Source: a virus. From it: DNA of 40,810 nt. Positions 1-7,818 of this stretch are shown here, one piece after another (within the stretch, counting starts at the first letter, position 1; every line of letters starts with the position of its first letter). The DNA lies in the IMG/VR virus record IMGVR_UViG_3300009173_003155, positions 1-40,810 of that record; one strand, written 5' to 3'. The translations under genes were made by a program, and so were the position numbers. The notes under the pieces were generated by a model, which was not told the origin of the DNA, did no database searches, and saw nothing but the letters and a program-made list of their open reading frames with translations.

Positions 1-11
1 GTTCGCTTTTT

Positions 12-88
12 CGGGGTGTAGCGCAGTCTGGTAGCGCGCCTGCTTTGGGAGCAGGATGTCGTAGGTTCAAATCCTATCACCCCGACCA
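12..88 (+). tRNA. tRNA-Pro (anticodon TGG)
   Basis: Full cloverleaf. The 7-bp acceptor stem pairs CGGGGTG with CACCCCG; the anticodon stem CCTGC/GCAGG encloses loop TTTGGGA, giving anticodon TGG. The T-arm carries TTCAAAT, and discriminator A is followed by an encoded CCA. It is one nucleotide upstream of the tRNA-Ser gene, so both are probably processed from one transcript that begins before the window. Confidence 0.97.
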
Positions 89-89
89 T

Positions 90-177
<88 letters not shown>

Positions 178-198
178 TATATTTATTAAGTTAAATTT

Positions 199-227
199 GT
201 GTAAATTGCCTTTACACATGGTATAAT
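199..227 (+). promoter_or_regulatory. Promoter of the repeated GTGCAA-class, upstream of the interrupted tRNA
   Basis: -35-like GTGTAA (199-204), 17-nt spacer ending in TGG, and a perfect TATAAT (222-227). The expected start site, about 234, lies just before the tRNA acceptor at 243. The TGG before the -10 makes an extended -10 (TGnTATAAT). It belongs to the same class as the elements at 4001, 14133, 16365, 17874, 19974, 21663 and, reversed, 13807. Confidence 0.8.
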
Positions 228-242
228 AATTAAAGATGATAT

Positions 243-433
243 ACCAAGGTAGCTCAGTGGAAGAGCGCTGCCCAGTAGGATATCCGAGTCTGCGTGACGC
301 TACTATAACACAGGAATAATTGACCTGGTAGTTCACGGTAATTGAGGCAAAGGGTTGAAACACTTGCAAAGGTTTGAGCGAGTGGAACTATGTTACGAGG
401 CGGAGGTTGGTGGTTCGAACCCATCCCTTGGTA
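243..433 (+). tRNA. Interrupted tRNA gene, tentatively tRNA-Val (TAC), with a 119-nt insertion in the anticodon loop
   Basis: Both tRNA halves are present and pair. Acceptor ACCAAGG (243-249) pairs with CCTTGGT (426-432); D-arm GCTC/GAGC; anticodon stem CTGCC (268-272) with GGCGG (399-403); T-stem GGTGG/CCATC around TTCGAAC; discriminator A433. The anticodon loop is broken by about 119 nt. Removing 274-392 leaves loop CTTACGA, anticodon TAC (valine). The splice sites could shift by a base or two, so the identity is tentative. Unlike the other three tRNAs here, no CCA is encoded. Confidence 0.75.
274..392 (+). other. Intron-like structured insertion inside the tRNA gene
   Basis: The insertion can fold into several stems: AGTAG (274-278) with CTACT (300-304); CAGG (311-314) with CCTG (324-327); a 7-bp stem 328-334/385-391 including one G.U; and a 7-bp hairpin CACTTGC (361-367) with GCGAGTG (378-384). 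It ends in G, as group I introns do, but I cannot find the P, Q, R and S core motifs, and 119 nt is short for a self-splicing group I intron. There is no reading frame in it. Class unknown. Confidence 0.5.
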
Positions 434-468
434 CTGCAGGTTATAGGTACAAGATTCAGGTGAGATAA

Positions 469-675
469 ATGAAAGTCGGTGATTTAGTAATGTTTAGTGA
501 TAATGGACGCTACGCAAAATGGTTCTTTGGTCGATTTGCAAATGTCACACACTGTTCTACCCCTGGTGCCGTCGGCTATGCTCACTGTAGGGTCGAGTGG
601 GTAACCCCAGTGATGTATCACGGTCGCCCAACAACAATATCTGATTTTCCTATTAATAAATTTACGATTTGTTGA
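469..675 (+). CDS. Small GDLV-family protein 1 (68 aa)
   Basis: First of a family of short proteins opening with M-K-x-G-D-L-V. After the motif (residues 2-7) it has alternating hydrophobic stretches and an 'RVEWVTP' segment like the V-x-W stretch in its relatives, which suggests a small beta-barrel (SH3- or KOW-like) fold; that fold is inference. AGGTGAG precedes the ATG at usual spacing. It is the first gene after the interrupted tRNA and may share its transcript. Function unknown. Confidence 0.75.
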   Translation: MKVGDLVMFSDNGRYAKWFFGRFANVTHCSTPGAVGYAHCRVEWVTPVMYHGRPTTISDFPINKFTIC

Positions 676-702
676 ATATAATAAAATTATGGTAAATAAC
701 AA

Positions 703-879
703 GTGAAAGTTGGCGATTTAGTAAGAGTTGTGTCTAAGGAGATTGCAAATTATGAACCATATAACAGTAAGATTGGTCTTTTGACTAAGATTATTGTTGG
801 AAAAGAGATAACGTACTATGGGTTGTTGGTTTCAGGAGATTATCGTGTGTTTCGTCAAGAGATTGTGGAGGATTTATAA
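703..879 (+). CDS. Small GDLV-family protein 2 (58 aa)
   Basis: GTG start. The product begins V-K-V-G-D-L-V-R-V-V and continues with a G-L-L-T-K-I strand and a C-terminal 'QEIVEDL', the same layout as its neighbours. Its TAA (877-879) shares the A with the ATG of the next gene (TAATG), so the two are probably translationally coupled. No function can be assigned. Confidence 0.65.
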   Translation: MKVGDLVRVVSKEIANYEPYNSKIGLLTKIIVGKEITYYGLLVSGDYRVFRQEIVEDL

Positions 880-1058
880 TGAAGAAATTAATGGTAGGTA
901 AGAGTGTCGCATTTCCTTTGAATAATGGAAATGTGGTAGGTAAAATTGTAGAAATTGAAGAAAGTACAATAGTGGTAGCATCAGAGCTAGATCAGACTGT
1001 TCGTTATAGGATACCAATAATGTTTGCTCTAAATTCTAAGACCTTTAAGATCAAGTGA
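879..1058 (+). CDS. Small protein, divergent GDLV-family member (59 aa)
   Basis: Starts at the ATG overlapping the previous stop and ends in TGA overlapping the next GTG start (GTGA at 1055-1058). The motif is altered to 'MVGKSVAF', but it keeps a 'NGNVVGKIVEIEE' strand pair typical of small beta-barrels. Length and couplings at both ends argue that it is a real gene. Function unknown. Confidence 0.6.
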   Translation: MKKLMVGKSVAFPLNNGNVVGKIVEIEESTIVVASELDQTVRYRIPIMFALNSKTFKIK

Positions 1059-1243
1059 GTCTTTTAAAGATCGGGGATTTAGTAAAGATAAAAGGCATAC
1101 AAGATTATGATGAAGATGTAACCTGTATTATAATAAGCATTTCACAGCCATCCTTGCAATTTCCATATCAGGTAGTAACCGTCATGTTCAAAGATAGGAT
1201 ATGTGATGGCATTCTTGCACAGTTTTTAGAAAAAATAAAATAA
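1055..1243 (+). CDS. Small GDLV-family protein 3 (62 aa)
   Basis: GTG start inside the stop of the previous gene. Begins M-S-L-L-K-I-G-D-L-V-K-I-K, the clearest form of the family motif, followed by 'VTCIIISI' and 'QVVTVMF' strands. Last member of this tetrad before the chaperone genes. Function unknown. Confidence 0.7.
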   Translation: MSLLKIGDLVKIKGIQDYDEDVTCIIISISQPSLQFPYQVVTVMFKDRICDGILAQFLEKIK

Positions 1244-1369
1244 ATTACGTTTGAGATATGTACATTTGCTTAGTGACTATTATATTTTATTTGATAATGA
1301 ACCAAAGAAATTGCCATAATGGAATTTTAGAGGTTACGTGTTTAACTTGCTTTTAAAGGAGATTTAATA

Positions 1370-1810
1370 ATGACTACACTTACCACTTATCGACCCACCT
1401 ATCGGCCTGGCCTATTAGGCAGCGGTGTTCTTGACGATGTCTTAGACGGATTTTTTAATGATTTTCCACGACATCTTAAACGCTCAACCGATGGTTACCC
1501 AGTCGCAGATATTTACACCACTGATGATGGTAATACTATAATGGAATTCGCCCTAGCTGGATTCTCTAAGGAAGAATTATCTATTGATATAAAACCTGGG
1601 AGGCGAAGCATAATGGTATCTGCAAATACATCAACAGTTGATGATTCATCAATACGAAGGATTGCTCGTAGAAGTTTTCAAAAAACATATGTAAATTATG
1701 ACGATAATCTGGACCTTACAGCCGTTACGGCCACTTTTAAAGATGGTTTACTAACAGTCAACGTCCCAAAGCGTCCAGAGACGAAACCTCTATCTGTTAA
1801 GATCAGTTAA
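1370..1810 (+). CDS. Hsp20 / alpha-crystallin small heat-shock protein
   Basis: 146 aa, normal for the family. Small heat-shock proteins are ATP-independent holdases that bind unfolding proteins. The alpha-crystallin domain spans about residues 43-140: 'PVADIYTTDDG' opens it, 'EFALAGFSKEEL' is the conserved A-x-G-F/V core, and 'FKDGLLTVNVPK' near the end is the family G-L-L-T-V-x-V-P signature. The tail 'PLSVKIS' resembles the I-x-I/V anchor used in oligomers. Strong Shine-Dalgarno AAGGAG. It sits directly upstream of dnaK with 127 nt between them, a natural holdase-to-refoldase pair. Hsp20 genes are known in T4-like marine phages. Confidence 0.93.
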   Translation: MTTLTTYRPTYRPGLLGSGVLDDVLDGFFNDFPRHLKRSTDGYPVADIYTTDDGNTIMEFALAGFSKEELSIDIKPGRRSIMVSANTSTVDDSSIRRIARRSFQKTYVNYDDNLDLTAVTATFKDGLLTVNVPKRPETKPLSVKIS

Positions 1811-1937
1811 ACCTTTTTATTTAGACACAGAGATTGATAGTCTCAGTTTAATGATTAAAGGAAAATGTACAATCAACTTGATTAAATTAAAAAGTTAGAA
1901 AAAATTTAGTCTAAGACTCGTAAGTAAGGAGAATATA

Positions 1938-3818
1938 GTGAGCAAAATTATTGGTATTGATTTAGGAACAACAAATTCTTGTATGGCAGTTATTGATTCC
2001 GGCAAGGAACCTAAAATAATCGTCAATGAAGAGGGTAGCAGAACAACCCCTTCGGTCATCGGGTTTGATGATAAAGGTAACGCGTTGGTAGGGACTTCTG
2101 CCAGCAGGCAGGCCGTAGTGAATCCTACAGAGACTGTTTACTCTGTTAAAAGATTCATTGGTTCTAAGTACAGTGAAGTAAAAGATATTGCAAAATCTAT
2201 GCCATATGATGTTAAAAAAACACCATCTGGTGAGGTTCAGATTAAGATCGGCGATAAAAATTACTCACCCCAGGAATTGTCTGCCAAGATTTTAATAAAG
2301 CTTAAGGCTGCTGCAGAGAGATATCTTGGTGAGGATGTCACAGAGGCAGTAATTACCGTGCCAGCATATTTTAATGATAGCCAACGTCAGGCCACAAAAG
2401 ATGCGGGTAAGATAGCAGGTCTTGATGTACGACGTATTATTAATGAACCAACGGCCGCTGCGCTTGCGTACGGTTTGGACAAAAAGACTGACGAGATCAT
2501 TGCAGTGTATGATTTTGGGGGAGGGACGTTTGATGTATCAATCTTAGAGGTTTCAGCGGGTGTTGTTGAAGTTCTTTCAACGGCAGGGGATACACACCTC
2601 GGGGGAGATAATATTGATGAAAAATTGATTAGTTATTTTATTGCTGAGTTTAAAAAAGATTCTGGGATTGATGTCTCAAATGACCCGATGGTTATGCAAA
2701 GATTAAAGGAGTCCGCAGAAAAATGTAAAAAAGAGCTTAGCTCGACAGCACAAACGGATGTCAACCTTCCATTCTTGACAGCCGATGCCACTGGGCCTAA
2801 GCACTTTGTTGCAACCATCACACGCGCAAAATTCGAATCGATGGCAGAGGATATTGTCAACAAGACGTTTATGTCATGTAAACAAGCATTAAAGGATGCC
2901 AAGAAGGAAACTTCTGATATCAATGAAGTTCTTTTGGTCGGGGGTTCTACTAGAATCCCACTTGTTATTAGCGAAGTTGAAAAGTTCTTTGATAAAAAGT
3001 CTCATAGGGGTGTCAACCCAGATGAGGTTGTAGCTTTGGGCGCTGCAATCCAGGGTGGTGTCCTTTCAGGTGATGTTAGTAATATATTATTATTGGATGT
3101 GATACCATTAAGTCTAGGCATTGAGACGATGGGAGGGGTTACGACCGTGCTTATTTCTCGGAACACAACAATCCCTACAAAGAAAACAGAGATATTTTCT
3201 ACTGCAGATAATAATCAGGTTGGTGTAAATGTTCATGTTCTTCAAGGTGAACGTCATATGGCTAATGATAATAGAACATTGGGCAATTTTATGCTAGACG
3301 GTATTCCTCCAGCCCCTCGAGGTGTTCCACAAATTGAGGTAACATTTGACATTGATGCGAATGGCATTTTAAGCGTTGTGGCAAAAGATAGGGCCACCAG
3401 CAAAGAACAAAAAATCACTATAACAAGTTCTTCAGGATTATCAGAATTAGAAATTGAAAAAATGATTCAGGAAGCAAAGGAAAATGAGCAAAGTGATATG
3501 GAGAAAAAGGCGTTGATAGATGCAAGGAATAATCTAGATACACTTTCATATCAAGCAGAGAAGTTGACTGTAGAGAATGCAACATCGCTAAGTGACGGCG
3601 CCAAACTAGCTGTTCAAACTGCTTTAGACGAAGCTAAGGTTGCTTTAAACGAGAACACCCTTGATCTAATAGAACTGGCTACAACTAACTTAAACGCTGC
3701 GCTAATGGAGTCTGCAAAAGAAATGTATGCGAAGTCGCAGGCAGAAGCCTCAAACGATGCAGGGCAAGAGAGTGTAGTCCCTCCAGATGATATTATTGAT
3801 GCGGAATTTGTAGACTAG
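1938..3818 (+). CDS. dnaK: DnaK (Hsp70) molecular chaperone, full length
   Basis: 626 aa, close to the bacterial DnaK length of about 640. Cytoplasmic ATP-driven foldase. Begins with the phosphate-1 loop '[12 protein letters not shown]'; contains '[20 protein letters not shown]', '[16 protein letters not shown]', phosphate-2 '[16 protein letters not shown]' and '[10 protein letters not shown]'; the substrate-binding domain follows ('GIETMGG', 'DANGILSV'), then the helical lid, and the tail '[10 protein letters not shown]' matches the DnaK EEVD-like end. No truncation is seen. GTG start preceded by AAGGAG. The only co-chaperone seen here is the J-domain protein at 25592-26161; no GrpE is seen. 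Probably acquired from a bacterial host. Hsp70 genes appear uncommon in phages. Confidence 0.98.
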   Translation: MSKIIGIDLGTTNSCMAVIDSGKEPKIIVNEEGSRTTPSVIGFDDKGNALVGTSASRQAVVNPTETVYSVKRFIGSKYSEVKDIAKSMPYDVKKTPSGEVQIKIGDKNYSPQELSAKILIKLKAAAERYLGEDVTEAVITVPAYFNDSQRQATKDAGKIAGLDVRRIINEPTAAALAYGLDKKTDEIIAVYDFGGGTFDVSILEVSAGVVEVLSTAGDTHLGGDNIDEKLISYFIAEFKKDSGIDVSNDPMVMQRLKESAEKCKKELSSTAQTDVNLPFLTADATGPKHFVATITRAKFESMAEDIVNKTFMSCKQALKDAKKETSDINEVLLVGGSTRIPLVISEVEKFFDKKSHRGVNPDEVVALGAAIQGGVLSGDVSNILLLDVIPLSLGIETMGGVTTVLISRNTTIPTKKTEIFSTADNNQVGVNVHVLQGERHMANDNRTLGNFMLDGIPPAPRGVPQIEVTFDIDANGILSVVAKDRATSKEQKITITSSSGLSELEIEKMIQEAKENEQSDMEKKALIDARNNLDTLSYQAEKLTVENATSLSDGAKLAVQTALDEAKVALNENTLDLIELATTNLNAALMESAKEMYAKSQAEASNDAGQESVVPPDDIIDAEFVD

Positions 3819-3825
3819 AGTAACT

Positions 3826-3999
3826 ATGAAGGAGGGAGACCTGGTCAGATTTGTTAAACATACGGGTGGCAAATCTAATCTAGGTCTCCTTTTGTCATAT
3901 GAACCCTGGCAAAAGATAGCAATTATTCTTTATGCTAGTGAAGTACTACGCATTCACTCGAGATATGTAACAAAGGCTGGAAGAAGAGATTTTAAATAA
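3826..3999 (+). CDS. Small GDLV-family protein 4 (57 aa)
   Basis: Starts 8 nt after the dnaK stop. Opens M-K-E-G-D-L-V-R-F-V and has 'SNLGLLLSYE' and 'IAIILYASE' strands, matching the family pattern. The bases GGAGGGAGA inside its start region could also serve translation. Ends just before the promoter at 4001. Unknown function. Confidence 0.65.
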   Translation: MKEGDLVRFVKHTGGKSNLGLLLSYEPWQKIAIILYASEVLRIHSRYVTKAGRRDFK

Positions 4000-4000
4000 T

Positions 4001-4029
4001 GTGCAAATTAGCTCCGTATGTGGTATAAT
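4001..4029 (+). promoter_or_regulatory. Repeated GTGCAA/TATAAT promoter
   Basis: GTGCAA (4001-4006), 17-nt spacer ending TGG, TATAAT (4024-4029). The start site should fall near 4036-4038, at the first ATG, so the ATG at 4056, which has AAGGA in front, is the better start of the next gene. It would drive the small-protein run from 4056 onward. Confidence 0.85.
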
Positions 4030-4055
4030 ATTTATACATGAACAAAGGAAAAATA

Positions 4056-4250
4056 ATGGTGCCCGGTGATCTGGTCAAACATCGCTTTAAAGGCAGGGAC
4101 ACAGACACAGGTATTGTTGTGAGATGCTACAACAAGCCACCCCCACTTCCTGGAAGGATGATAGAGGTCATGTGGGATCCGATGAGTTCATTAAAAGATA
4201 ACTGGTTATACAGTTCTAGTCATTTAGAGATAATTAATGAAAGTCGGTGA
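4056..4250 (+). CDS. Small GDLV-family protein 5 (64 aa)
   Basis: I chose the ATG at 4056 (M-V-P-G-D-L-V-K) over the in-frame ATG at 4038, because 4038 coincides with the predicted transcription start and AAAGGAAAAATA lies properly before 4056. Strands 'TGIVVRCY' and 'MIEVMWDP' fit the family. The C-terminal 'IINESR' is encoded by the same DNA that encodes the start of the next gene in another frame. Unknown function. Confidence 0.72.
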   Translation: MVPGDLVKHRFKGRDTDTGIVVRCYNKPPPLPGRMIEVMWDPMSSLKDNWLYSSSHLEIINESR

Positions 4251-4413
4251 ACTGGTTATTATGTCAAATGCGAAAGACTGTACCCTTCATCCTGGTCTGG
4301 ATGTTGGTATCATCATTGATGACCAACCGGTGAAAAATCGGATTGGTGTAACATGGGCAGGTGAAACCTGCGTAGATTTTGAGCCTGTTAAATGGCTGGA
4401 GGTAGTTAAGTGA
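4237..4413 (+). CDS. Small GDLV-family protein 6 (58 aa)
   Basis: Overlaps the end of the previous gene by 14 nt. Starts M-K-V-G-E-L-V-I-M, then 'GLDVGIIIDD' and 'RIGVTWAGE' strands, ending 'WLEVVK'. Its TGA overlaps the GTG start of the next gene (GTGA). Tight coupling and the family motif support it. Unknown function. Confidence 0.65.
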   Translation: MKVGELVIMSNAKDCTLHPGLDVGIIIDDQPVKNRIGVTWAGETCVDFEPVKWLEVVK

Positions 4414-4640
4414 AATATTTCACAGTATTTCTAACTGTATTGTTTATATGTACCGGTTGTTCCTGGTCTCATCCGGCTGGCAGCACTACTGCTAATAGAC
4501 GATGTAACAATTTCACCCAATGGGATGATTGTGCTAAATCTTCTAATTGTATACATGCACGTGCCTGGTACAATGATGACGGAGGATTCAGGGAAACTTG
4601 GATTTGTATAGAAAAGCATAAGCGGGGGTTGTCTGAATGA
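4410..4640 (+). CDS. Small putative lipoprotein, cysteine-rich (76 aa)
   Basis: GTG start coupled to the gene before. An N-terminal hydrophobic segment (about residues 4-15) runs into 'FICTGCS', compatible with lipid attachment at a cysteine although the -3 position is not ideal. The mature part has four more cysteines, which could form disulfides in the periplasm. Possibly a cell-surface or periplasmic factor such as an exclusion or lysis helper; that is speculation. Confidence 0.6.
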   Translation: MKYFTVFLTVLFICTGCSWSHPAGSTTANRRCNNFTQWDDCAKSSNCIHARAWYNDDGGFRETWICIEKHKRGLSE

Positions 4641-4744
4641 ATAGCGAATTGATTGTTATAGCAACAATTATTGGTGCGAATATCTTATCGTTCATTCTAG
4701 GTCTAGGTCTAGGGAAGGCTATTTGGGGACGACTACGGTGGTAA
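4637..4744 (+). CDS. Single-pass membrane micro-protein (35 aa)
   Basis: Starts in the stop of the lipoprotein gene (ATGA). Almost the whole protein is one hydrophobic helix ('IVIATIIGANILSFILGLGL') followed by a basic tail K-A-I-W-G-R-L-R-W, typical of an inner-membrane anchor with its C-terminus in the cytoplasm. Its partner may be the lipoprotein upstream. Unknown function. Confidence 0.5.
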   Translation: MNSELIVIATIIGANILSFILGLGLGKAIWGRLRW

Positions 4745-4745
4745 A

Positions 4746-5009
4746 ATGAAAATCGGCGATTTAGTTAAAGTTAAATTGGGCCAACCTAGTAAGATCGGAA
4801 TCATAGAAAGAATAGACAAAGACTATTATGGTGCGCAGAAGGCATTTAAAATTTATCGAAAAATTGAACGAGGAAAATGTATTCGCCCAGGGATGGTAGA
4901 CGGATTTGGGACTACAAAAAATGGCATTCATGATAGGGTGCTTGTATGCTGGCCAGATACAGAATTTCCAGAATACTATTCATCCTTACAACTAACAGTG
5001 GTTTCTTAA
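4746..5009 (+). CDS. Small GDLV-family protein 7 (87 aa)
   Basis: M-K-I-G-D-L-V-K-V-K opening, a 'KIGIIERID' strand, a longer middle with basic residues, and 'DRVLVCWPDTEFPEYYSSL', which resembles the W-S/P-D-x-F-P-x-Y-Y segment in the protein at 6043-6291. Together they define a second conserved motif of this family. Unknown function. Confidence 0.72.
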   Translation: MKIGDLVKVKLGQPSKIGIIERIDKDYYGAQKAFKIYRKIERGKCIRPGMVDGFGTTKNGIHDRVLVCWPDTEFPEYYSSLQLTVVS

Positions 5010-5010
5010 A

Positions 5011-5592
5011 ATGATGTGTAACAAAGTCAAAACTATTTGCCTATTATTTTCATTAGGCCTATTCGGGTGTCTTGATAATAATGACATTCGATTTGAAGAT
5101 AATTTATTAAATCACCCACCACAAGCACAGGTAGACAAGTCTCGGTGGGTGGATATTACGTTATCAATAGGAAGATTGTCATCATCTGGTAAAATTGAAG
5201 AATTTAATGAGGTAGGTGTAGACGTAGTCTCGGGGATTCAGTATTTTCAGGTTATTGCAAAGTTGAATTATTTTGTAAAAGATTATGAATTTCTAAGAGT
5301 CATATTTACTAGCGATAGAATGGAGTGGGTTAATTCAGGATTTGATTTCTATGAATCTGAATCTGATTGCGACGAAGCCGGAGAACACTGCGACTTAGTG
5401 GTTCCTGCAGAGGGAGTCAGTGGTGTATTTTTTGTAGGAGAGAAGCTTGTTGCGATAACAAATTCCTACTGTTTAAAATCAGATTTTGATTATCAATATA
5501 CAGTGTATGCGTATGTCATAGATATTTCAGGACCTGAGGCAGTAATTGTCTCTGATTTAAGTAAATCACCGGTTAGCTGTCTGCAGTTTTAA
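5011..5592 (+). CDS. Putative lipoprotein (193 aa)
   Basis: M-M-C-N-K basic start, hydrophobic core 'ICLLFSLGLFGC' with lipobox L-F-G-C at residues 17-20, then an acidic, mostly beta-predicted domain holding four further cysteines (two near 'SDCDEAGEHCD', two later). Likely exported and anchored in the host envelope by a lipid. I recognise no family. Starts 1 nt after the preceding stop, so it is in the same operon. Confidence 0.7.
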   Translation: MMCNKVKTICLLFSLGLFGCLDNNDIRFEDNLLNHPPQAQVDKSRWVDITLSIGRLSSSGKIEEFNEVGVDVVSGIQYFQVIAKLNYFVKDYEFLRVIFTSDRMEWVNSGFDFYESESDCDEAGEHCDLVVPAEGVSGVFFVGEKLVAITNSYCLKSDFDYQYTVYAYVIDISGPEAVIVSDLSKSPVSCLQF

Positions 5593-5593
5593 T

Positions 5594-6046
5594 ATGATCA
5601 ATTATTTTAGCAAATGGTGGGATAAGCCGGAACTTGAATCTGATTTGCACAACGTTGTGGCTAATCATTTTATGTCTCTTAGGGGCCTGGTTCTTGATTA
5701 CTATGGTACAGACGAAGGAGAACATACGTTTAACGTTGATGGCGTAGTATTCAAGGTTTATGAAAATCCAGATGATGGATATCGGTCACATTTAGGGCCT
5801 ATAGATTATTCTGGTGCTTTAGACTCCAGTATTTTCTTTAAGCAGCCTATTGCCAAAGTAAGAATTGAAGATTTTGATGATAAGTCCCCATATAACTCTG
5901 AAGATAGTTGGTCTAACCAATTGGATCAAGGCTACAGGCTTACAGATATATTAGACGGACATGTCTGGTTAGAATTTGGCACCGGAAACTACGACGACTA
6001 TTATCCATATTTTATGTTTAGACATTATCCTAAAAAGTCATTATGA
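5594..6046 (+). CDS. Hypothetical protein (150 aa), acidic, aromatic-rich
   Basis: No family recognised. Soluble, acidic, rich in Tyr, Phe and Asp (for example 'GTGNYDDYYPYFMF' near the end), with no signal peptide. Starts 1 nt after the lipoprotein stop and overlaps the next gene by 4 nt, so it is part of the same polycistron. Confidence 0.65.
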   Translation: MINYFSKWWDKPELESDLHNVVANHFMSLRGLVLDYYGTDEGEHTFNVDGVVFKVYENPDDGYRSHLGPIDYSGALDSSIFFKQPIAKVRIEDFDDKSPYNSEDSWSNQLDQGYRLTDILDGHVWLEFGTGNYDDYYPYFMFRHYPKKSL

Positions 6047-6291
6047 GAAATTCTAGAATGCCTAAATTAGGTGACATGATCGTTGAAACGTGTCCTAATA
6101 CTAGTAAGGTATACATAGGACTAGTCTCTGAGATTAAATTAGACAAATGGGGGCATCAGTCAAATGTAATGATCGAGTGGTCTGACAGTTTTCCTAAATA
6201 TTATTTTCTCCAGCGTGGGTACAGCGGTGTAACCATACACAATATTAGATCTCGATTCGAGGTTATTCGTGGGGGAGTAAAGATACAATGA
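6043..6291 (+). CDS. Small GDLV-family protein 8 (82 aa)
   Basis: 'PKLGDMIVE' is the family motif, preceded by six extra residues; an internal ATG at 6058 would place the motif at the very N-terminus. 'YIGLVSEIK' and 'NVMIEWSDSFPKYYF' are the two conserved strands, the latter shared with the protein at 4746. Overlaps its neighbours by 4 nt at both ends (ATGA). Unknown function. Confidence 0.7.
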   Translation: MRNSRMPKLGDMIVETCPNTSKVYIGLVSEIKLDKWGHQSNVMIEWSDSFPKYYFLQRGYSGVTIHNIRSRFEVIRGGVKIQ

Positions 6292-6482
6292 AAGCAGGTG
6301 ATCTGGTCCAGGTTAAACCTGCCAAAAGTGGCGTTTTCCTGGTGATTCGAGAAATTTTAAATGGAGACAAAGATTATCCACTGTTTTCACGTACCGGTAA
6401 TTCTTTATGGCTATTGTTTGGTGAAGACATCGGTTGTGCACCAATGAATGAAGAATGGATAGAGGTGATTAATGAATCCTGA
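6288..6482 (+). CDS. Small GDLV-family protein 9 (64 aa)
   Basis: Starts M-K-A-G-D-L-V-Q-V-K, contains 'GVFLVIREI' and ends 'WIEVINES'. The final residues are read from the DNA that starts the following gene in another frame, the same arrangement as at 4237. Unknown function. Confidence 0.7.
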   Translation: MKAGDLVQVKPAKSGVFLVIREILNGDKDYPLFSRTGNSLWLLFGEDIGCAPMNEEWIEVINES

Positions 6483-6774
6483 TTATTATGATTACTTAGA
6501 TGAATATCCAGACTATGATTACTTCCAGGGGCAGAAATTTTCGAATCGATATGGTGTACCAGAGAACCCCTGGCCTACAGCAGTATCAGTTGACCTAAGG
6601 GTGGGTCAACTTGTAAGACTCCGCGATGGCATTAATCTGGTTGGCGAGTGTATTACAGATTCAATAGGTATCATTATTGCTACGGCACAGGGTAAAGCCC
6701 AGGTAATGATATCTATGGGCAGGCTTATTTGGGTTTCTAATAGTGTAGTGGGAATAGTAAATGAGAGCAGGTAA
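6472..6774 (+). CDS. GDLV-family protein 10 with Tyr/Asp-rich N-terminal extension (100 aa)
   Basis: An N-terminal extension of about 40 residues made largely of Tyr, Asp and Pro ('YYDYLDEYPDYDYF') precedes the family module 'LRVGQLVRLRDG' ... 'GIIIATAQGKAQVMI' ... 'GIVNESR'. So this is a fusion of a low-complexity acidic tail to the small domain. The C-terminus again overlaps the start of the next gene. Unknown function. Confidence 0.65.
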   Translation: MNPDYYDYLDEYPDYDYFQGQKFSNRYGVPENPWPTAVSVDLRVGQLVRLRDGINLVGECITDSIGIIIATAQGKAQVMISMGRLIWVSNSVVGIVNESR

Positions 6775-6937
6775 TTTAATCAGATATATTCATGAACAAG
6801 ATTCTAGATTAGACGAAATAGGTCTGGTTTTAGAGATCTCAAGGGGTAGTATTACTATCCCTCAATTATTTAATGTTTTATGGAGTAATGAGGGTATGGG
6901 TGAGGTTTACGATGATGAAGTGGAGATTATTCAATGA
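6761..6937 (+). CDS. Small GDLV-family protein 11 (58 aa)
   Basis: Starts M-R-A-G-N-L-I-R-Y, a relaxed form of the motif, then 'EIGLVLEISRGSITI' and 'NVLWSNEGMGEVY'. Overlaps the previous gene by 14 nt and the methyltransferase gene by 4 nt (ATGA), linking the small-protein run to the RNA-modification gene. Unknown function. Confidence 0.6.
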   Translation: MRAGNLIRYIHEQDSRLDEIGLVLEISRGSITIPQLFNVLWSNEGMGEVYDDEVEIIQ

Positions 6938-7488
6938 ATAATTCGTACAACGTATTTGATTGTTACAAAAATATGACAGTAAGTGAAATAAGGGAGGATG
7001 TGCTTTCAAAAACGCTCCAATTTAGTGTAATGATGGAACATTGGAAAGGTGACTTTAATATCTCTACGCTTATTAGAAATGCTAATGCGTTTGGTGCACA
7101 TGAAGTTTTGTACATAGGCAAAAAGGGGTTTGATAGAAGGGGTGCCGTCGGCGCTCATCATTATGTTAATTTAATTAATATCAAAACGAAACAGGAAGTC
7201 ATTTCTTTAAAAGAAAAATATCATTTTATTTGTTTCGAAAATAATGTCAAAAACCTAAAGCCAGTGTTCCTTAAAGATTTTGACTGGGCAACAATTCCAA
7301 AAGAAAAAATGCCACTATTAATTTTTGGCGAAGAGAGTACGGGGATTACTCCCGAAGTGATGAAATTTGCAGACGACATCGTAACAATCAATCAGATAGG
7401 GTCAGTAAGAAGTCTAAATGTGGGAACTTGTTCAGGTATTGCTATGCACAGCGTAGCAACACATCAATCAAGGGAGATAAATGTTTGA
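6934..7488 (+). CDS. SpoU/TrmH-family RNA 2'-O-methyltransferase
   Basis: 184 aa. Members transfer a methyl group from S-adenosylmethionine to ribose 2'-OH in tRNA or rRNA. All three SPOUT motifs are visible: motif 1 'FNISTLIRNANAFGAHEVLYIG' includes the key N and R; motif 2 'PLLIFGEESTGI'; motif 3 'SVRSLNVGTCSGIAMHSV', which forms the knot and binds the cofactor. There is little N- or C-terminal extension, closest in size to the minimal TrmL type. With four tRNA genes in the window, a tRNA substrate is plausible, but the exact position cannot be read from the sequence. Confidence 0.9.
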   Translation: MNNSYNVFDCYKNMTVSEIREDVLSKTLQFSVMMEHWKGDFNISTLIRNANAFGAHEVLYIGKKGFDRRGAVGAHHYVNLINIKTKQEVISLKEKYHFICFENNVKNLKPVFLKDFDWATIPKEKMPLLIFGEESTGITPEVMKFADDIVTINQIGSVRSLNVGTCSGIAMHSVATHQSREINV

Positions 7489-7771
7489 GTTTACTAAAAG
7501 AGAATATGGCGTAGGCGAGGATGTTTGGTGGAATAACGTCTTGATTGGGAATATTGAATCAATCGTACGAGAGAATCAAGATATAGACTGGCAGTCTTTA
7601 AGGGAGGATAAGACTCTTAGATTGTCCGTTGGCGAAAGGTGGGACGTAACGTTTAAGGCAAGCTCAACCATTGGCAGGCGAAAAATTGGTATTTTTAAAA
7701 ATAGAGACCAGGCGGCTGCCGCAATTTTAGATGATCACAATAACTTATTTTTAAAAAAAATTATAAAATGA
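7481..7771 (+). CDS. Hypothetical protein (96 aa)
   Basis: Overlaps the end of the methyltransferase gene by 8 nt. Contains 'GRRKIGIFKNRDQAAAAILDDHN', which looks like a small alpha/beta module with a helix-forming alanine run, and a basic tail. No signal peptide and no known family recognised. Its coupling to the methyltransferase might indicate a helper role, unproven. Confidence 0.6.
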   Translation: MFEFTKREYGVGEDVWWNNVLIGNIESIVRENQDIDWQSLREDKTLRLSVGERWDVTFKASSTIGRRKIGIFKNRDQAAAAILDDHNNLFLKKIIK

Positions 7772-7818
7772 AGGTAATAATATTATTTTTTTAAATGGTA
7801 TTGATCTTAGGAGAAACA

